64,000 bases of DNA from Gordonia soli NBRC 108243 (GTDB taxonomy: Bacteria > Actinomycetota > Actinomycetes > Mycobacteriales > Mycobacteriaceae). Below are positions 25,321 to 33,995 of this stretch, piece after piece. The notes under the pieces are model-generated. The model was given only the letters and a program-made list of their open reading frames with translations, was not told where the DNA came from and did no database searches. Position 1 is the stretch's first letter. Every line of letters starts with the position of its first letter. The translations under genes were made by a program, and so were the position numbers. The stretch lies in contig NZ_BANX01000005.1 of NCBI RefSeq assembly GCF_000334455.1, positions 310,001 to 374,000 of the forward strand. Reading direction: 5' to 3'.

Positions 25321-25773
25321 TCAGCGGGCAGCCCGGCGGCGGAGCACCGTGCCGACGATCACGCGCCAACCGATCAGGAACAGCCCGAGCGCGATTGTCG
25401 CCACGATCACGAAGCTGACCGCGACGCCCTGGTGGAGGATGTAGCGCAGCACCATCCCGACGGCCACGGCGCAGACCCAGATGACGATCCCGGCCGGCCC
25501 GATGCGGTCGGGCGCGAAGTCGTGGCCGAACCAGTCGTCGGACTGGACGTGAGAGTAGACGTATGCGATCGACCAGCCGGCGGCCGCGCCGACGACGAAC
25601 GGCCACAGTGTCTGGAGCACCCCGACCAGCGCGAAGCCGTCATGGTGATTTGCACGGCCGATGAGGACGAAGACGGTCACGGCGACCAGGTCCAGCAGCG
25701 CGGCCACGGTCATCGGCACCCGCGCACGCGTCGTGCGGGCCCCGACGTCGTCGATGGTCTGCGACTCCGGCAT
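25321..25773 (-). CDS. DUF3054 family membrane protein
   Basis: 150-residue protein with four hydrophobic segments: MTVAALLDLVAVTVFVLIG, TLWPFVVGAAAGWSIAYVYS, IVIWVCAVAVGMVLRYIL and FVIVATIALGLFLIGWRVIV. The pattern DLVAVTVFVLIGRANH is that of DUF3054, a family of unknown function in actinobacteria. ATG at 25773 with AAGGG ahead, 5 bp after the stop of the upstream lysylphosphatidylglycerol synthase-type gene, so the two are an operon. Confidence 0.78.
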   Translation of the reverse strand: MPESQTIDDVGARTTRARVPMTVAALLDLVAVTVFVLIGRANHHDGFALVGVLQTLWPFVVGAAAGWSIAYVYSHVQSDDWFGHDFAPDRIGPAGIVIWVCAVAVGMVLRYILHQGVAVSFVIVATIALGLFLIGWRVIVGTVLRRRAAR

Positions 25774-25778
25774 GGCCC

Positions 25779-27047
25779 TTACGGTAGCGCCTGCCCGCGG
25801 CCCGGGGAATCGCCGTCCCCCGACTCGGGAGAGGGTGCGGCGGGGGGCTCCGTGGATTGGTCCGATCGGATGACATTTGGCCGGTCGACGTGGTCGTCCG
25901 GTCTGGGGGGAGGCCGCTCGTCGTCGGGACCACGGGCGGTCGTCTCGGCCGGGTCCGATCCGGTCTCCGGCCCGAGGTCCTCGGTGATCTCGGCGTCGAG
26001 GTCGTCCCCGGTCTTGATGGTGGTCCGGAACATCACCATGATGATCACCCAACCGACGGCGGCCACCAGCACGTAGCTGATGATGCGGTAGACGAGGACG
26101 GCGAGGATGGCGTCCGCCGCTGGCATCCCGGCACTGGTCAGAGCCGGCACCAGCACTGCATCGACCACGCCGATGCCGCCGGGCAGGAGCGGCACGGCGG
26201 TGCCGACGGCCTTGGATGCGGCGTACGCGACCATCAGGCCGGCGATGCTCGGCTCCGCACCGACCGCCCAGCAGGCGAACATCAGGCAGCCGACGTCGGC
26301 TACCCAGTTGAAGAAGCTCCATCCGAACGAGATGGCGGTGTCACGACGATTGAGCTGCACCGCGCGCAGCTGCTCGAGGGTCTCGCGGAGTCGGGCGATG
26401 CCGTGGTCGTCGGACTTGTTGCGTACCTGGTTGAGCCAACCGAGCATCCGTATCCCGGTGTTCTCCAACGACTCCGGATGGCTTGCGAGATATTGCAGGA
26501 TCACTGCGACGGCGATGAAGCCGACGACGGAGAAGACCACCGAGAACGGACTGGTCTTGGCGCCGGCCAACAGCGCACCACCGAATCCGAGGACAGCCAG
26601 TCCGACGCCGGCGAGGAGTCCGGACATGACGACCTGCCAGGACGCCACCACCGGCGTAGCGCCCCATTTCCGCGTCTCGCGGTAGGTGAAGGCGGGGGCG
26701 AGGACCTGTCCGCCCGGCATGGTCTGCGACACCGAGTTGGCGGCGAGTACCACCGAGAGCGACTTCCACTGGGATACCCGCACGCCTGCCGACCGCAGTA
26801 GGGCTCGCTGGACCTGCGCGAAGCTGTCCATCGATGCGAGGGCAGCGACGATGCAGGCCGCGATCCACACCCAGTTGAGCTCGCCGACGCGGTCCCACGC
26901 CTGCTCGAGCTTCGGCCAGATCAGGAACACCTCGACGGCGAGGACGGCCAGTACGACAGCGAGGAGTACCCACCGCAACCACCAGAAACGTGGTCGCGGC
27001 GCGGCGATGTGACCCGCCGACTCCTCCGACGACATAGTGCACACCAT
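25779..27047 (-). CDS. Lysylphosphatidylglycerol synthase transmembrane-domain protein (UPF0104/YbhN family)
   Basis: About 422-residue polytopic membrane protein. Hydrophobic helices run from LRWVLLAVVLAVLAVEVFLI to VLVAAVGWVIIMVMF (about 330). The family signature NSVSQTMPGGQVLAPAFTYR and LLPGGIGVVDAVLVPAL are clear. The family is homologous to the flippase half of MprF but lacks the aminoacyl transferase domain. The last 85 residues are hydrophilic, acidic and Pro-rich (DDERPPPRPDDHVDRP). Possible starts are 27047 and 27035. Divergent from the AI-2E family gene. Probably moves a lipid or polyprenyl-linked substrate (inference). Confidence 0.82.
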   Translation of the reverse strand: MVCTMSSEESAGHIAAPRPRFWWLRWVLLAVVLAVLAVEVFLIWPKLEQAWDRVGELNWVWIAACIVAALASMDSFAQVQRALLRSAGVRVSQWKSLSVVLAANSVSQTMPGGQVLAPAFTYRETRKWGATPVVASWQVVMSGLLAGVGLAVLGFGGALLAGAKTSPFSVVFSVVGFIAVAVILQYLASHPESLENTGIRMLGWLNQVRNKSDDHGIARLRETLEQLRAVQLNRRDTAISFGWSFFNWVADVGCLMFACWAVGAEPSIAGLMVAYAASKAVGTAVPLLPGGIGVVDAVLVPALTSAGMPAADAILAVLVYRIISYVLVAAVGWVIIMVMFRTTIKTGDDLDAEITEDLGPETGSDPAETTARGPDDERPPPRPDDHVDRPNVIRSDQSTEPPAAPSPESGDGDSPGRGQALP

Positions 27048-27069
27048 ATCCACAGCTACGCTTACTCCC

Positions 27070-28440
27070 GTGAGCGATGCCGACTCGGTAGGACGGTCGA
27101 GCCGCGATCTGGCGGCGATCGATCGTGCCAAGGTGCATCCGCTGGTGCGGGCAAGCGCCGAATGGGCGTGGCGACTGCTGCTGATCGTGGCGGCCGTGTA
27201 CGTGTTGCTGCAGGTCTTCCGGCACTTCGAAGAGGTGCTGGTCCCGGTGGCCCTCGCGATCCTGGGTGCCGCGATGCTGGTCCCGGTCGTCGACGAGATG
27301 GATCGACGCAAGGTGCCGCGGTCGCTCGCGGTCCTGCTCACCATCATCGTGTCGCTCGGCATCCTCGCCGCGGTACTGACGTTTGTGGTCAAGGAGTTCA
27401 TCCGCGGCTTCCCGGCGCTGACCCAGGAGATATCCGGAACCGTCGAGAGCGTCCGTGACTGGCTGATCACCGGGCCGTTCGGGGTCGGTGAGGACCAGGT
27501 CCGCAACATCGGCAACGACATCCTCGACTTCATGCAGCACAACCAGGACAAGGTCACCAGCGGTGCCCTCGCCACCGCGGGGACGGCGACGGAGATCGTC
27601 ACCGGGGCACTGCTGGCCTTGTTCCTGCTGATCTTCTTCCTCTACGGCGGCGGCCAGATCTGGACCTTCACCACCAAGTTGGTCCCCACCCCGAGTCGCG
27701 GAAAGGTGCGATCGGCGGGGATCGCCGGCTTCGGGACGCTCGTCGGATACGTGCGGGCCACGGTTGCAGTCGCATTCGTCGACGCCTGCGGCATCGGTGT
27801 CGGCCTGGCGATCCTGCAGGTCCCGCTCGCATTGCCACTGGCGTCGCTGGTCTTCCTCGGCGCGTTCATCCCCATCGTCGGCGCGCTGATCACCGGCACC
27901 CTCGCGGTGCTCGTCGCATTGGTCACCAAGGGCTGGATCGCGGCGGTCATCGCAACGGCCATCGTCGTCGGCGTGATGCAGTTGGAGAGCCATGTGCTGC
28001 AGCCGTTCCTGCTCGGTCGGTCGGTGCGGCTGCACCCCGTCGCCGTGGTGTTGGCGATCGCCGCGGGCATCGTGTCGGCAGGCATCATCGGTGGGCTGCT
28101 CGCGGTTCCGTTGATCGCTTTCGGCAACACATTCGTCCGACACCTGTCGGGTGCCCGACACCGGTCGCACGAGAACTCGTCGGAGAAGATGTACCCCGCC
28201 GCGCCGGATGCGCCGCGGTGGGAGCTCACCGACTCGGAGGACGACGTCGTCGACGACCTCACCGACGACCTCGCCGACGACGCGGCCGGCGCTGACGGGC
28301 CGGACAGCAGCGACGGGCCGGACAGCAGGAACGAGTCGGGCAGCAGCAACGGTTCAGGCGTCGACGACTCGGCCGGCCGTGACGAGTCGCGCAGCAGCGA
28401 CGACCCGGATCCCGACACCACACCCCCCGCGAACGGCTGA
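27070..28440 (+). CDS. AI-2E family transporter (PerM-like permease)
   Basis: 456-residue membrane protein with about eight hydrophobic segments in the characteristic AI-2E order: a first pair (LLLIVAAVYVLLQVF, VLVPVALAILGAAMLVPVV), a long amphipathic loop, then LALPLASLVFLGAFIPIVGA with the family PxxG motif and LESHVLQPFLLGRSVRLHP. Members export small molecules or act in cell division (PerM in mycobacteria). A C-terminal tail of about 80 residues is Asp/Ser-rich and disordered. GTG start at 27070; a TACGCT box 7 bp before it suggests a leaderless message. The kinase gene follows 12 bp on. Confidence 0.85.
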   Translation: MSDADSVGRSSRDLAAIDRAKVHPLVRASAEWAWRLLLIVAAVYVLLQVFRHFEEVLVPVALAILGAAMLVPVVDEMDRRKVPRSLAVLLTIIVSLGILAAVLTFVVKEFIRGFPALTQEISGTVESVRDWLITGPFGVGEDQVRNIGNDILDFMQHNQDKVTSGALATAGTATEIVTGALLALFLLIFFLYGGGQIWTFTTKLVPTPSRGKVRSAGIAGFGTLVGYVRATVAVAFVDACGIGVGLAILQVPLALPLASLVFLGAFIPIVGALITGTLAVLVALVTKGWIAAVIATAIVVGVMQLESHVLQPFLLGRSVRLHPVAVVLAIAAGIVSAGIIGGLLAVPLIAFGNTFVRHLSGARHRSHENSSEKMYPAAPDAPRWELTDSEDDVVDDLTDDLADDAAGADGPDSSDGPDSRNESGSSNGSGVDDSAGRDESRSSDDPDPDTTPPANG

Positions 28441-28452
28441 TCGGCGCACCGG

Positions 28453-29634
28453 ATGTCGGCCGTCACGCCGGAGGGCCGCGTCCGTGCTGTCGTGGTCGGT
28501 GCCGACACCGACCCGGTGGGGCCGCTCTGGCGGGGTGCGCAGATGTTGCGGGTCCTGTCGTTCCTCTATGCACTCGGCTTCCAGATAGCGGTCAACGACG
28601 ACCTCGCACATCCGGCGGTGACCTGGGCGCTCTTCGGTGTGCTCGCAGCGTGGACGATCGCGTGCGGCGTTGCCTACTACGTCGGTTTCGGGCGCAATCG
28701 ATGGTGGGTGGGCGCCGAGATCGTCGTCGTCTGCGCGCTGATGATCTCCACGCCCTTCGTCGCGGGTGGTGACTGGGCCAATGACAATCAGAGCTGGCCC
28801 ACCACGTTGTGGGCCACCAACGCCGTGGTGTCCGCGGCCATCCTCGGCGGACCGATCTGGGGCATCGTGGTCGGGCTGGTGGTGGGTGGTACCAGCACAT
28901 ATGTCAAGGGACACTTCAGTTTCGACTTCGGACGCAACGCGACCGTCATCGTGATCGTGGTGACCGGCATGGCGGTCGGACTCGCATCGGCGAATGCTCG
29001 ACGGGCGGCGACGGCATTGGCGACCGCCGCCCGGATCGCGGCGCGGACCGAGGAACGAGAGCGGTTGTCCCGCGAGGTCCACGACGGTGTCCTCCAGGTC
29101 TTGTCGTTGATCGCCAAGCGCGGCCGCGAGATCGGGGGACCGACCACCGAGCTCGCCGAGCTGGCAGGCTCCCAGGAACAGGCTCTCCGACAACTGATCT
29201 CGGAGACCGGCAGCACCATAGGGGTCGACGGCGATGCCGAGGACCTCGCGGCCGTGTTGCGCGCGATGGCCCGCCCGGGGGTGTCGGTGAGTGCACCCGC
29301 GCGTCCGGTGGTGGTGCCCCGCACCACCGTGGTAGAGATCGCCGGAGCCGTGACGAATGCCCTGGACAATGTCACCCGCCACGCAGGAGTCGGGGCGCGC
29401 GCCTTCGTACTCCTCGAGGATCTCGACGACCGGGTCGTGGTCAGCGTGCGCGACGACGGGGTGGGGATCGCGGACGGGCGGCTGGCCGAGGCCGAACAGC
29501 AGGGACGGATGGGTGTCTCGAAGGCCATCGTCGGACGGATCGAGAGTCTCGGCGGCGCAGCGGTGCTCGACTCCGAACCGGGCGTCGGCACAGAATGGGA
29601 ACTCACGGTTCCGGTGGAGCGGGAGGTCGGATGA
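28453..29634 (+). CDS. MacS-type membrane sensor histidine kinase
   Basis: 393-residue sensor. The N-terminal half has about six hydrophobic segments (LSFLYALGFQIAV to VIVIVVTGMAVGLASA). A short coiled linker leads to the HisKA_3 dimerisation domain with phospho-acceptor His210 (SREVHDGVLQVLSLI). A HATPase_c domain has N box VTNALDNVTRHA, G1 box VRDDGVGI, and G2 box GRMGVSKAIVGRIESLGG. It belongs to the NarL-coupled kinases of actinobacteria with a DUF5931-like sensor region. The ATGA overlap with the next gene couples it to its response regulator. Confidence 0.88.
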   Translation: MSAVTPEGRVRAVVVGADTDPVGPLWRGAQMLRVLSFLYALGFQIAVNDDLAHPAVTWALFGVLAAWTIACGVAYYVGFGRNRWWVGAEIVVVCALMISTPFVAGGDWANDNQSWPTTLWATNAVVSAAILGGPIWGIVVGLVVGGTSTYVKGHFSFDFGRNATVIVIVVTGMAVGLASANARRAATALATAARIAARTEERERLSREVHDGVLQVLSLIAKRGREIGGPTTELAELAGSQEQALRQLISETGSTIGVDGDAEDLAAVLRAMARPGVSVSAPARPVVVPRTTVVEIAGAVTNALDNVTRHAGVGARAFVLLEDLDDRVVVSVRDDGVGIADGRLAEAEQQGRMGVSKAIVGRIESLGGAAVLDSEPGVGTEWELTVPVEREVG

Positions 29635-30293
29635 GCGAGGCGGCACTGCGGGTCATGGTGGTCGACGACCATCCGATGTGGCGCGACGGGGTCGCCCGTG
29701 ACCTGGCCGACGAGGGCTTCGAGGTGGTCGCGACCGCCGACGGTGTCGGCAGCGCGGGTCGTAGGGCAGGCGCGGTGACCCCCGACGTGGTGTTGATGGA
29801 CATGCAGCTGCCGGACGGCACCGGCGCGGAGGCCACGGCTGCGGTCCTGGCGGTGTCACCGGCCAGTCGGGTGCTCGTGCTGTCGGCATCGGAGGAGCGG
29901 GACGACGTCCTGGAGGCCGTGAAGGCCGGTGCGAGTGGCTATCTGGTGAAGAGTTCGTCGCGCACCGAGCTGGTGGACGCGGTCCGCGCGACCGCCGACG
30001 GTCAGGCGGTCTTCACGCCCGGTCTGGCCGGACTCATCCTCGGTGAGTATCGGCGGATGTCGCAGGAGCCGACCACCGATCCGGCCATGCCCCGGCTCAC
30101 CGATCGCGAGACCGAGGTGCTGCGATACGTCGCAAAGGGGTTGAGCGCCAAACAGATCGCACGCAAGCTGTCGCTGAGTCACCGGACCGTCGAGAATCAC
30201 GTGCAGGCGACCCTGCGGAAGCTGCAATTGGGCAATCGTGTCGAGCTGACGCGGTACGCGATCGAACACGGCCTGGACGAGCCGCCCGCCTGA
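29631..30293 (+). CDS. NarL/LuxR-family response regulator (MacR type)
   Basis: 220 residues. The receiver domain at 1-120 has acidic pocket Asp12-Asp13, phospho-acceptor Asp57 (VVLMDMQLPDG) and Lys107 (GYLVKSS). The LuxR helix-turn-helix is at about 150-215 (LTDRETEVLRYVAKGLSAKQ, then LSHRTVENHVQATLRKLQL). Its start codon overlaps the kinase stop codon. It should be phosphorylated by the upstream kinase; its targets are not shown by the sequence here. Confidence 0.92.
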   Translation: MSEAALRVMVVDDHPMWRDGVARDLADEGFEVVATADGVGSAGRRAGAVTPDVVLMDMQLPDGTGAEATAAVLAVSPASRVLVLSASEERDDVLEAVKAGASGYLVKSSSRTELVDAVRATADGQAVFTPGLAGLILGEYRRMSQEPTTDPAMPRLTDRETEVLRYVAKGLSAKQIARKLSLSHRTVENHVQATLRKLQLGNRVELTRYAIEHGLDEPPA

Positions 30294-30357
30294 ACGTCGA
30301 CGGTCGGGGTGCCGCCGACCGACCACCGGGTTCGCCGGTGACCCCTAGGGTGGAGTC

Positions 30358-31071
30358 GTGCCACATCTGATCCGTGACGACGACGTGTACGTGCTCCACC
30401 TCGACGACGCCGACGGCGACGGAACGGGTGAGAACGTGATCGGCCCGCCCGCTGTCCGGCAGATCGGCGAACTCCTCGACGAGGTGGCGGCCGCCGACGG
30501 AGCATCCGGGCTGGTGACGACCGGTGCTGGCAAGTTCTTCTCCACCGGCCTCGACACCGCCTGGGTACTGCAGAACGTCGAGCAGGTGGACGCCTACACC
30601 CAGAGTGTGCAGGAGTTGCTGGCGCGGTTCCTCAGCTTCCCGATGCCAACGGCCGCCGCGATCAACGGCCACGCCTTCGGCGCCGGGGCCCTGCTGGCAT
30701 TCGCTCACGATCGGATCGTCATGCGCGCCGACCGGGGCTTCCTGTGCATGCCCGGGGTGACCATCGGCGCGAGCTATGCGCCGGGCAGCGTCCGCTTGGT
30801 GGCGGCCAAGGTGCCCGCCCCGATCAACCACGAGGTGCTGGTCACGGGTCGGCGTTACGGGGGTGCCGTCGCCACCGAATTGGGCATCGTGCACGAGGCG
30901 GTCGCCCAGGACGAGGTGGTACCCGCCGCGACGAAGTGGGTGCGTGAGCACGGCCATCTGAGCGGCCGGACCATCGGCGAGATCAAAGCGTCGCTCCATG
31001 CCGACGTGGTTGACGCCCTGCGTGCCGAGGTCAGCGGTGTCGGTGATCAGGCGGCTATCGCGGACAGTTGA
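30358..31071 (+). CDS. Enoyl-CoA hydratase/isomerase family protein
   Basis: 237-residue crotonase-fold protein. The oxyanion-hole segments are TTGAGKFFSTGLDTAW near 55 and INGHAFGAGALLAFAHD near 102. The catalytic Glu of classic hydratases is not evident at its usual place (CMPGVTIGASYAPGSVRLV), so isomerase, hydrolase or another crotonase chemistry is possible. GTG start at 30358. It stands alone, 64 bp after the response regulator gene. Confidence 0.8.
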   Translation: MPHLIRDDDVYVLHLDDADGDGTGENVIGPPAVRQIGELLDEVAAADGASGLVTTGAGKFFSTGLDTAWVLQNVEQVDAYTQSVQELLARFLSFPMPTAAAINGHAFGAGALLAFAHDRIVMRADRGFLCMPGVTIGASYAPGSVRLVAAKVPAPINHEVLVTGRRYGGAVATELGIVHEAVAQDEVVPAATKWVREHGHLSGRTIGEIKASLHADVVDALRAEVSGVGDQAAIADS

Positions 31072-31109
31072 TGCGATCCACCGCCGAGCGGCCAATACCG
31101 GTCGCCCTG

Positions 31110-31358
31110 TCAGGCACCGGGAGTCGCGAACACGAATAGTGCCATGAACGCGATGTTGATGAAGTACGAGGCTTCGACGAGGCTGACCGTGATGAAGAAC
31201 GGTGTGAATAGGCGGGTCTGGGCTTCGGGTTGACGAGCGACGCCTTCGATGAGTCGAGACCCTGCTACGCCGTTGCCGATACCTGCAGCCATCGCGCCGC
31301 CTGCGAGGGTTATCGCGCCCGCGAGCAGGGCGTCGCCGATGAGTGCTTCGCTGGCCAT
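31110..31358 (-). CDS. Orphan F0F1 ATP synthase subunit c paralogue
   Basis: 82-residue hairpin of two membrane helices, unmistakably an Atp[21 protein letters not shown] and the second helix [20 protein letters not shown]. The ion-binding carboxylate is kept (Glu62, equivalent to Glu61 in M. tuberculosis). No other ATP synthase gene is near, so this is a solitary second copy or relocated gene. Two positions at which substitutions are known to give bedaquiline resistance in mycobacteria differ from the M. tuberculosis protein: Asp28 is Asn29 here and Ala63 is Ser64. The gene lies behind a double TetR operator at 31460 whose centre holds a TATGAT -10 box reading towards it. ATG at 31358 preceded by GAGAGAAG. 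Confidence 0.85.
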   Translation of the reverse strand: MASEALIGDALLAGAITLAGGAMAAGIGNGVAGSRLIEGVARQPEAQTRLFTPFFITVSLVEASYFINIAFMALFVFATPGA

Positions 31359-31459
31359 GATTGCTTCTCTCGAATCGCGGAACGTGGACTGCCGTAGCGA
31401 TGTCGACAGTGACGTCCTCATCGCGACGACTAGTCTGTGGTCGTTTCGGTGGGTCAGAG

Positions 31460-31497
31460 TTCGACCGATTGGTCTAATCATAGACCAATCGGTCGAA
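31460..31497. promoter_or_regulatory. 38-bp perfect palindrome, double TetR-type operator
   Basis: TTCGACCGATTGGTCTA, spacer ATCA, then its exact reverse complement. Each arm is itself a near-palindrome (GACCGATTGGTC), so two repressor dimers could bind side by side. On the minus strand the centre reads TATGAT, a good -10 box directed to the orphan atpE. Confidence 0.75.
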
Positions 31498-31517
31498 TTC
31501 TGCGAGCGCGGTGATGA

Positions 31518-31670
31518 TCCGGGACACCCTGCGGGTTTGCCGACGCCCGCCAGGCGTTGCTGGCGATCAGCTGGAGTCTGTCGATGATGGGGGACCTCGA
31601 TCTCGACGACGGTGACAGTCGCGCGGCTGCTGAACAGCTGGCCCAGGACATCATCGTCGCTCGTTTGTAG
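31518..31670 (+). pseudogene. Possible C-terminal remnant of a regulator gene
   Basis: A 50-codon open frame with no start near its beginning. It reads protein-like to the TAG at 31668: [20 protein letters not shown] then [20 protein letters not shown]. The position, just right of the 38-bp operator and divergent from atpE, is where an autoregulated TetR gene would be expected, and the sequence could be the last helix pair of one. N-terminal DNA-binding part absent. Family assignment is a guess. Confidence 0.28.
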
Positions 31671-31740
31671 GTCGACTTCCTCGCTGAACGTGTCGGGTGT
31701 CGATGGCTGTGCCTTGGTCGGTGCCGACTAGATTGAGCGG

Positions 31741-32292
31741 ATGCGGCCTGGACGAGGATCGATCCGCCTCACCCTCACCTGCCAAGCAGCAATTCTGATA
31801 GTTCTGGGGACGATGATCGCTGCCTGCGGCGATCAGGCTCCGACGGGCCCGAGCCTCCCTTCCGTCAACGGAGGGGGTGCAAGTTGGGAACGCCGAAATG
31901 CCTCGCTGCCCTCCCCTGTTCCTACACAACAGAGTGAGTTCGTAGGTAGGTGGACGGGCCACCTCAGGGACCTCAGTTTGAACGGCGACGGTACTGGTTC
32001 GATCGGAGTTCGAAAGCCCGCCAAGCTCCCTGACGGCCGCGTCGTCGGCGAACGATGGTCGTTGCGGTGGTTTCACGACGGGCACTCGATCATTGTCACG
32101 TTCGGACAGCGAACAGCTTTCGACGGCGACGGATCGAGCGGCCTCATTGAGGCGAACTCCAGTCACTCGGCATCGTTGGCTACAGCGTCAGATTCAGCAG
32201 ACACCACGTTCATGCTGATGTCCGGGTTCGGTCGGCCTGCGCTGAGCCTCGCATGGTGCCGGGTAGATGCTCCACTGGGCATCTGCGGCTAG
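31741..32292 (+). CDS. Predicted lipoprotein, function unknown
   Basis: 183 residues. Signal peptide LTCQAAILIVLGTMIAAC with lipobox IAAC (Cys29). The mature part has FVGRWTGHLRDLSLNGDGTG, like small secreted beta-sandwich proteins of actinobacteria, and WSLRWFHDGHSIIVTFG; two Cys near the C-terminus may form a disulfide. Base composition is lower in GC than core genes. ATG at 31741 with TTGAGCGG in front. Its end overlaps the end of the small ORF at 32289 on the other strand by 4 bp. Confidence 0.65.
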   Translation: MRPGRGSIRLTLTCQAAILIVLGTMIAACGDQAPTGPSLPSVNGGGASWERRNASLPSPVPTQQSEFVGRWTGHLRDLSLNGDGTGSIGVRKPAKLPDGRVVGERWSLRWFHDGHSIIVTFGQRTAFDGDGSSGLIEANSSHSASLATASDSADTTFMLMSGFGRPALSLAWCRVDAPLGICG

Positions 32293-32510
32293 AGCCGTGA
32301 CGCTTCACATGGCCGCCGGAGTTGTTTTGGCGCTATCCGCTGAGGCCCGGGCGAACGCCGAAAGTCACGCTCGACGCGGAGGTTGACGGCTCCGAGTAGT
32401 CCGATCAGCGCTCCGACTGCACTGAGGTGCACGGTGAGCGCTCGGTTCGAGAGAGTCACCTGTGCGACGTTACGGATCATGGGCGTACGAATCGCACATG
32501 CCGCCGCCAC
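32289..32510 (-). CDS. Possible small membrane protein
   Basis: Up to 73 codons from a GTG at 32510, which lies directly after the stop of the upstream gene (32513); an inner ATG at 32480 is possible. One hydrophobic stretch (LTVHLSAVGALIGLLGAVNL) followed by Arg-rich residues would suit a single-pass membrane peptide. No family recognised; it could be a chance frame. Confidence 0.3.
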   Translation of the reverse strand: MAAACAIRTPMIRNVAQVTLSNRALTVHLSAVGALIGLLGAVNLRVERDFRRSPGPQRIAPKQLRRPCEASRL

Positions 32511-32512
32511 CT

Positions 32513-32869
32513 CTAGTCAGGGCCACAGCCTCCGAGTTCGCAGCCCATCCATACGAAGGCGACGACGGTGGTCAGCGGGAGGTAGCCGATGAGGAATGGG
32601 ACGACGAACCATCGGCTGGATGTCCATCGCAGCGCGACGAGTCCGCAGACGACGATGACGGCTGCCAGGGGGATGATCCAGGACATCCAGTACGTGGCGG
32701 GTGGTGGTTCTGGAGCTGGGGGAGGGTCGGCGATGCCGAACAGGTCTCGGAAACCCTGTGGCACCCACACGACCGTGGCGGGACCGAGAACGGGTCCGCA
32801 GATCAGCCCAGCGATGGCGAGGACCGCGCGTAGTGTCTGCTGCGCGTTGCTCGAATGATGCGACGTCAT
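32513..32869 (-). CDS. Small membrane protein, function unknown
   Basis: 118 residues with three hydrophobic segments: AVLAIAGLICGPVLGPATVV, WMSWIIPLAAVIVVCGLVAL and FVVPFLIGYLPLTTVVAFVW. A Pro-rich loop (DPPPAPEPPPATYW) connects the first two. The C-terminus GCELGGCGPD holds two Cys. ATG at 32869 with CCCAGG ahead. No family recognised. Confidence 0.6.
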   Translation of the reverse strand: MTSHHSSNAQQTLRAVLAIAGLICGPVLGPATVVWVPQGFRDLFGIADPPPAPEPPPATYWMSWIIPLAAVIVVCGLVALRWTSSRWFVVPFLIGYLPLTTVVAFVWMGCELGGCGPD

Positions 32870-33257
32870 CCTGGGTAGAACTCGCGACGGGTGTGTCCGG
32901 TCAATCCGCGATCTCCTGATCCGACGGTGGGCTGTACGGCCCGGAATCGCAGCGAGGATCGCCCGATGGTGAATCGGACCCCGTCCCATGCCCGTTGACG
33001 GTGCGGCCTCGTGCGTTCTCTCGCTGTGTGTTCCGGCCTCGTTGTCTCCCAACAGCACTGCCTCTTCTGACAGGGCCAGGCTGGCCAAACGGCTCGGGCC
33101 GACTGTGCTTCTGGGACTGGTGGCGAGGCGTGGAGGTTAGGCTAGCGGTGACACTATCGCGACGTCGAGGTGAATGTCGGCACTGTGAAGCGATCTGCTG
33201 ACACTCACTCTGTGGCGATCATCGTGATTTGCGACCAGATGTGAGGAGGGGATTGGT
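32870..33257. other. Intergenic stretch
   Basis: No convincing gene. It contains the 58-bp repeat at 32948, a GGCCAGGCTGGCC palindrome near 33074, and at its end the GAGGAGGGG ribosome binding site of the GAF-ANTAR gene. Confidence 0.4.
32948..33005 (+). repeat. About 58-bp direct repeat, copy 1
   Basis: From CGCAGCGAGGATCGCCCG to GCCCGTTGACGGTGC this matches 44701-44756 with one indel and a few mismatches. Both copies are intergenic and in the same orientation. In copy 2 the segment is embedded in a perfect CCGGGGTCCG/CGGACCCCGG inverted repeat; here that stem has decayed. Confidence 0.75.
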
Positions 33258-33995
33258 GTGGGCGCTTCGACCGGCGGAATGCAGGAGCGTGGAATTCATG
33301 GCGACATCGAGCGACTGGCACGTGACCTTCACGGTGCCCCTGGGCAGATGTGGACGACTCCGGATACCTTGTTGGCCGATGTCACGCAGGCTGCAGTAGA
33401 CATCTTGCCCGGCGTCGATCACTCCGCTGTCACCTTGGTTGTCAAGTCAACGCACAAGTCGCATCGGCCCAGTTTGGAATCTACCGCGGCCACCAGCGCG
33501 GTCGCTGTTGCAGTTGATCAGATTCAACACACCCTCGGAGAAGGGCCCTGTGTTGCAGCGGCATGGAGACAGCGCAGCGTGCGTATCGATGACCTCGCGG
33601 ATGAATCTCGCTGGCCCCGTTTTGCGCTCGCGATCATCGAGCAGACACCGGTCCGTGCTGCCATGGCCATCCAGCTGTTCACCAACGGCGAAGAGTTGGG
33701 TGCATTGAACCTGTACTCGGAGACTCCCAACAGCTTCTCCGACGATCTCGAAGATCTTGCGCATCAGCTGTCGACACACGCTGCGATCGCACTATCGGGA
33801 TCGCGCAGAGGTCAACAATTCCGCAGCGCGCTGGCCTCACGCGACACCATAGGCCAGGCCAAGGGCATCATCATGGAGCGCTTCGGAATCGACGCTGTCG
33901 CGGCATTTCAGCTACTGCGGCGGCTATCCCAGGAAAGCAACACCGCCCTAGCAGTGATCGCCGAACAACTTGTCAGTGGCGTGCATAATCCGTGA
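33258..33995 (+). CDS. GAF-ANTAR transcription antiterminator
   Basis: 245 residues. The N-terminal GAF sensor domain at about 40-175 (VDQIQHTLGEGPCVAA, LGALNLYSETPNSFSD) is followed by an ANTAR RNA-binding domain at about 185-240 (ASRDTIGQAKGIIMERFGID, then AFQLLRRLSQESN). Such proteins bind paired hexaloop hairpins in nascent mRNA and prevent termination; the GAF domain probably senses a small molecule or redox state. GTG start with GAGGAGGGG 8 bp ahead. No histidine kinase or operon partner is adjacent. Confidence 0.9.
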   Translation: MGASTGGMQERGIHGDIERLARDLHGAPGQMWTTPDTLLADVTQAAVDILPGVDHSAVTLVVKSTHKSHRPSLESTAATSAVAVAVDQIQHTLGEGPCVAAAWRQRSVRIDDLADESRWPRFALAIIEQTPVRAAMAIQLFTNGEELGALNLYSETPNSFSDDLEDLAHQLSTHAAIALSGSRRGQQFRSALASRDTIGQAKGIIMERFGIDAVAAFQLLRRLSQESNTALAVIAEQLVSGVHNP

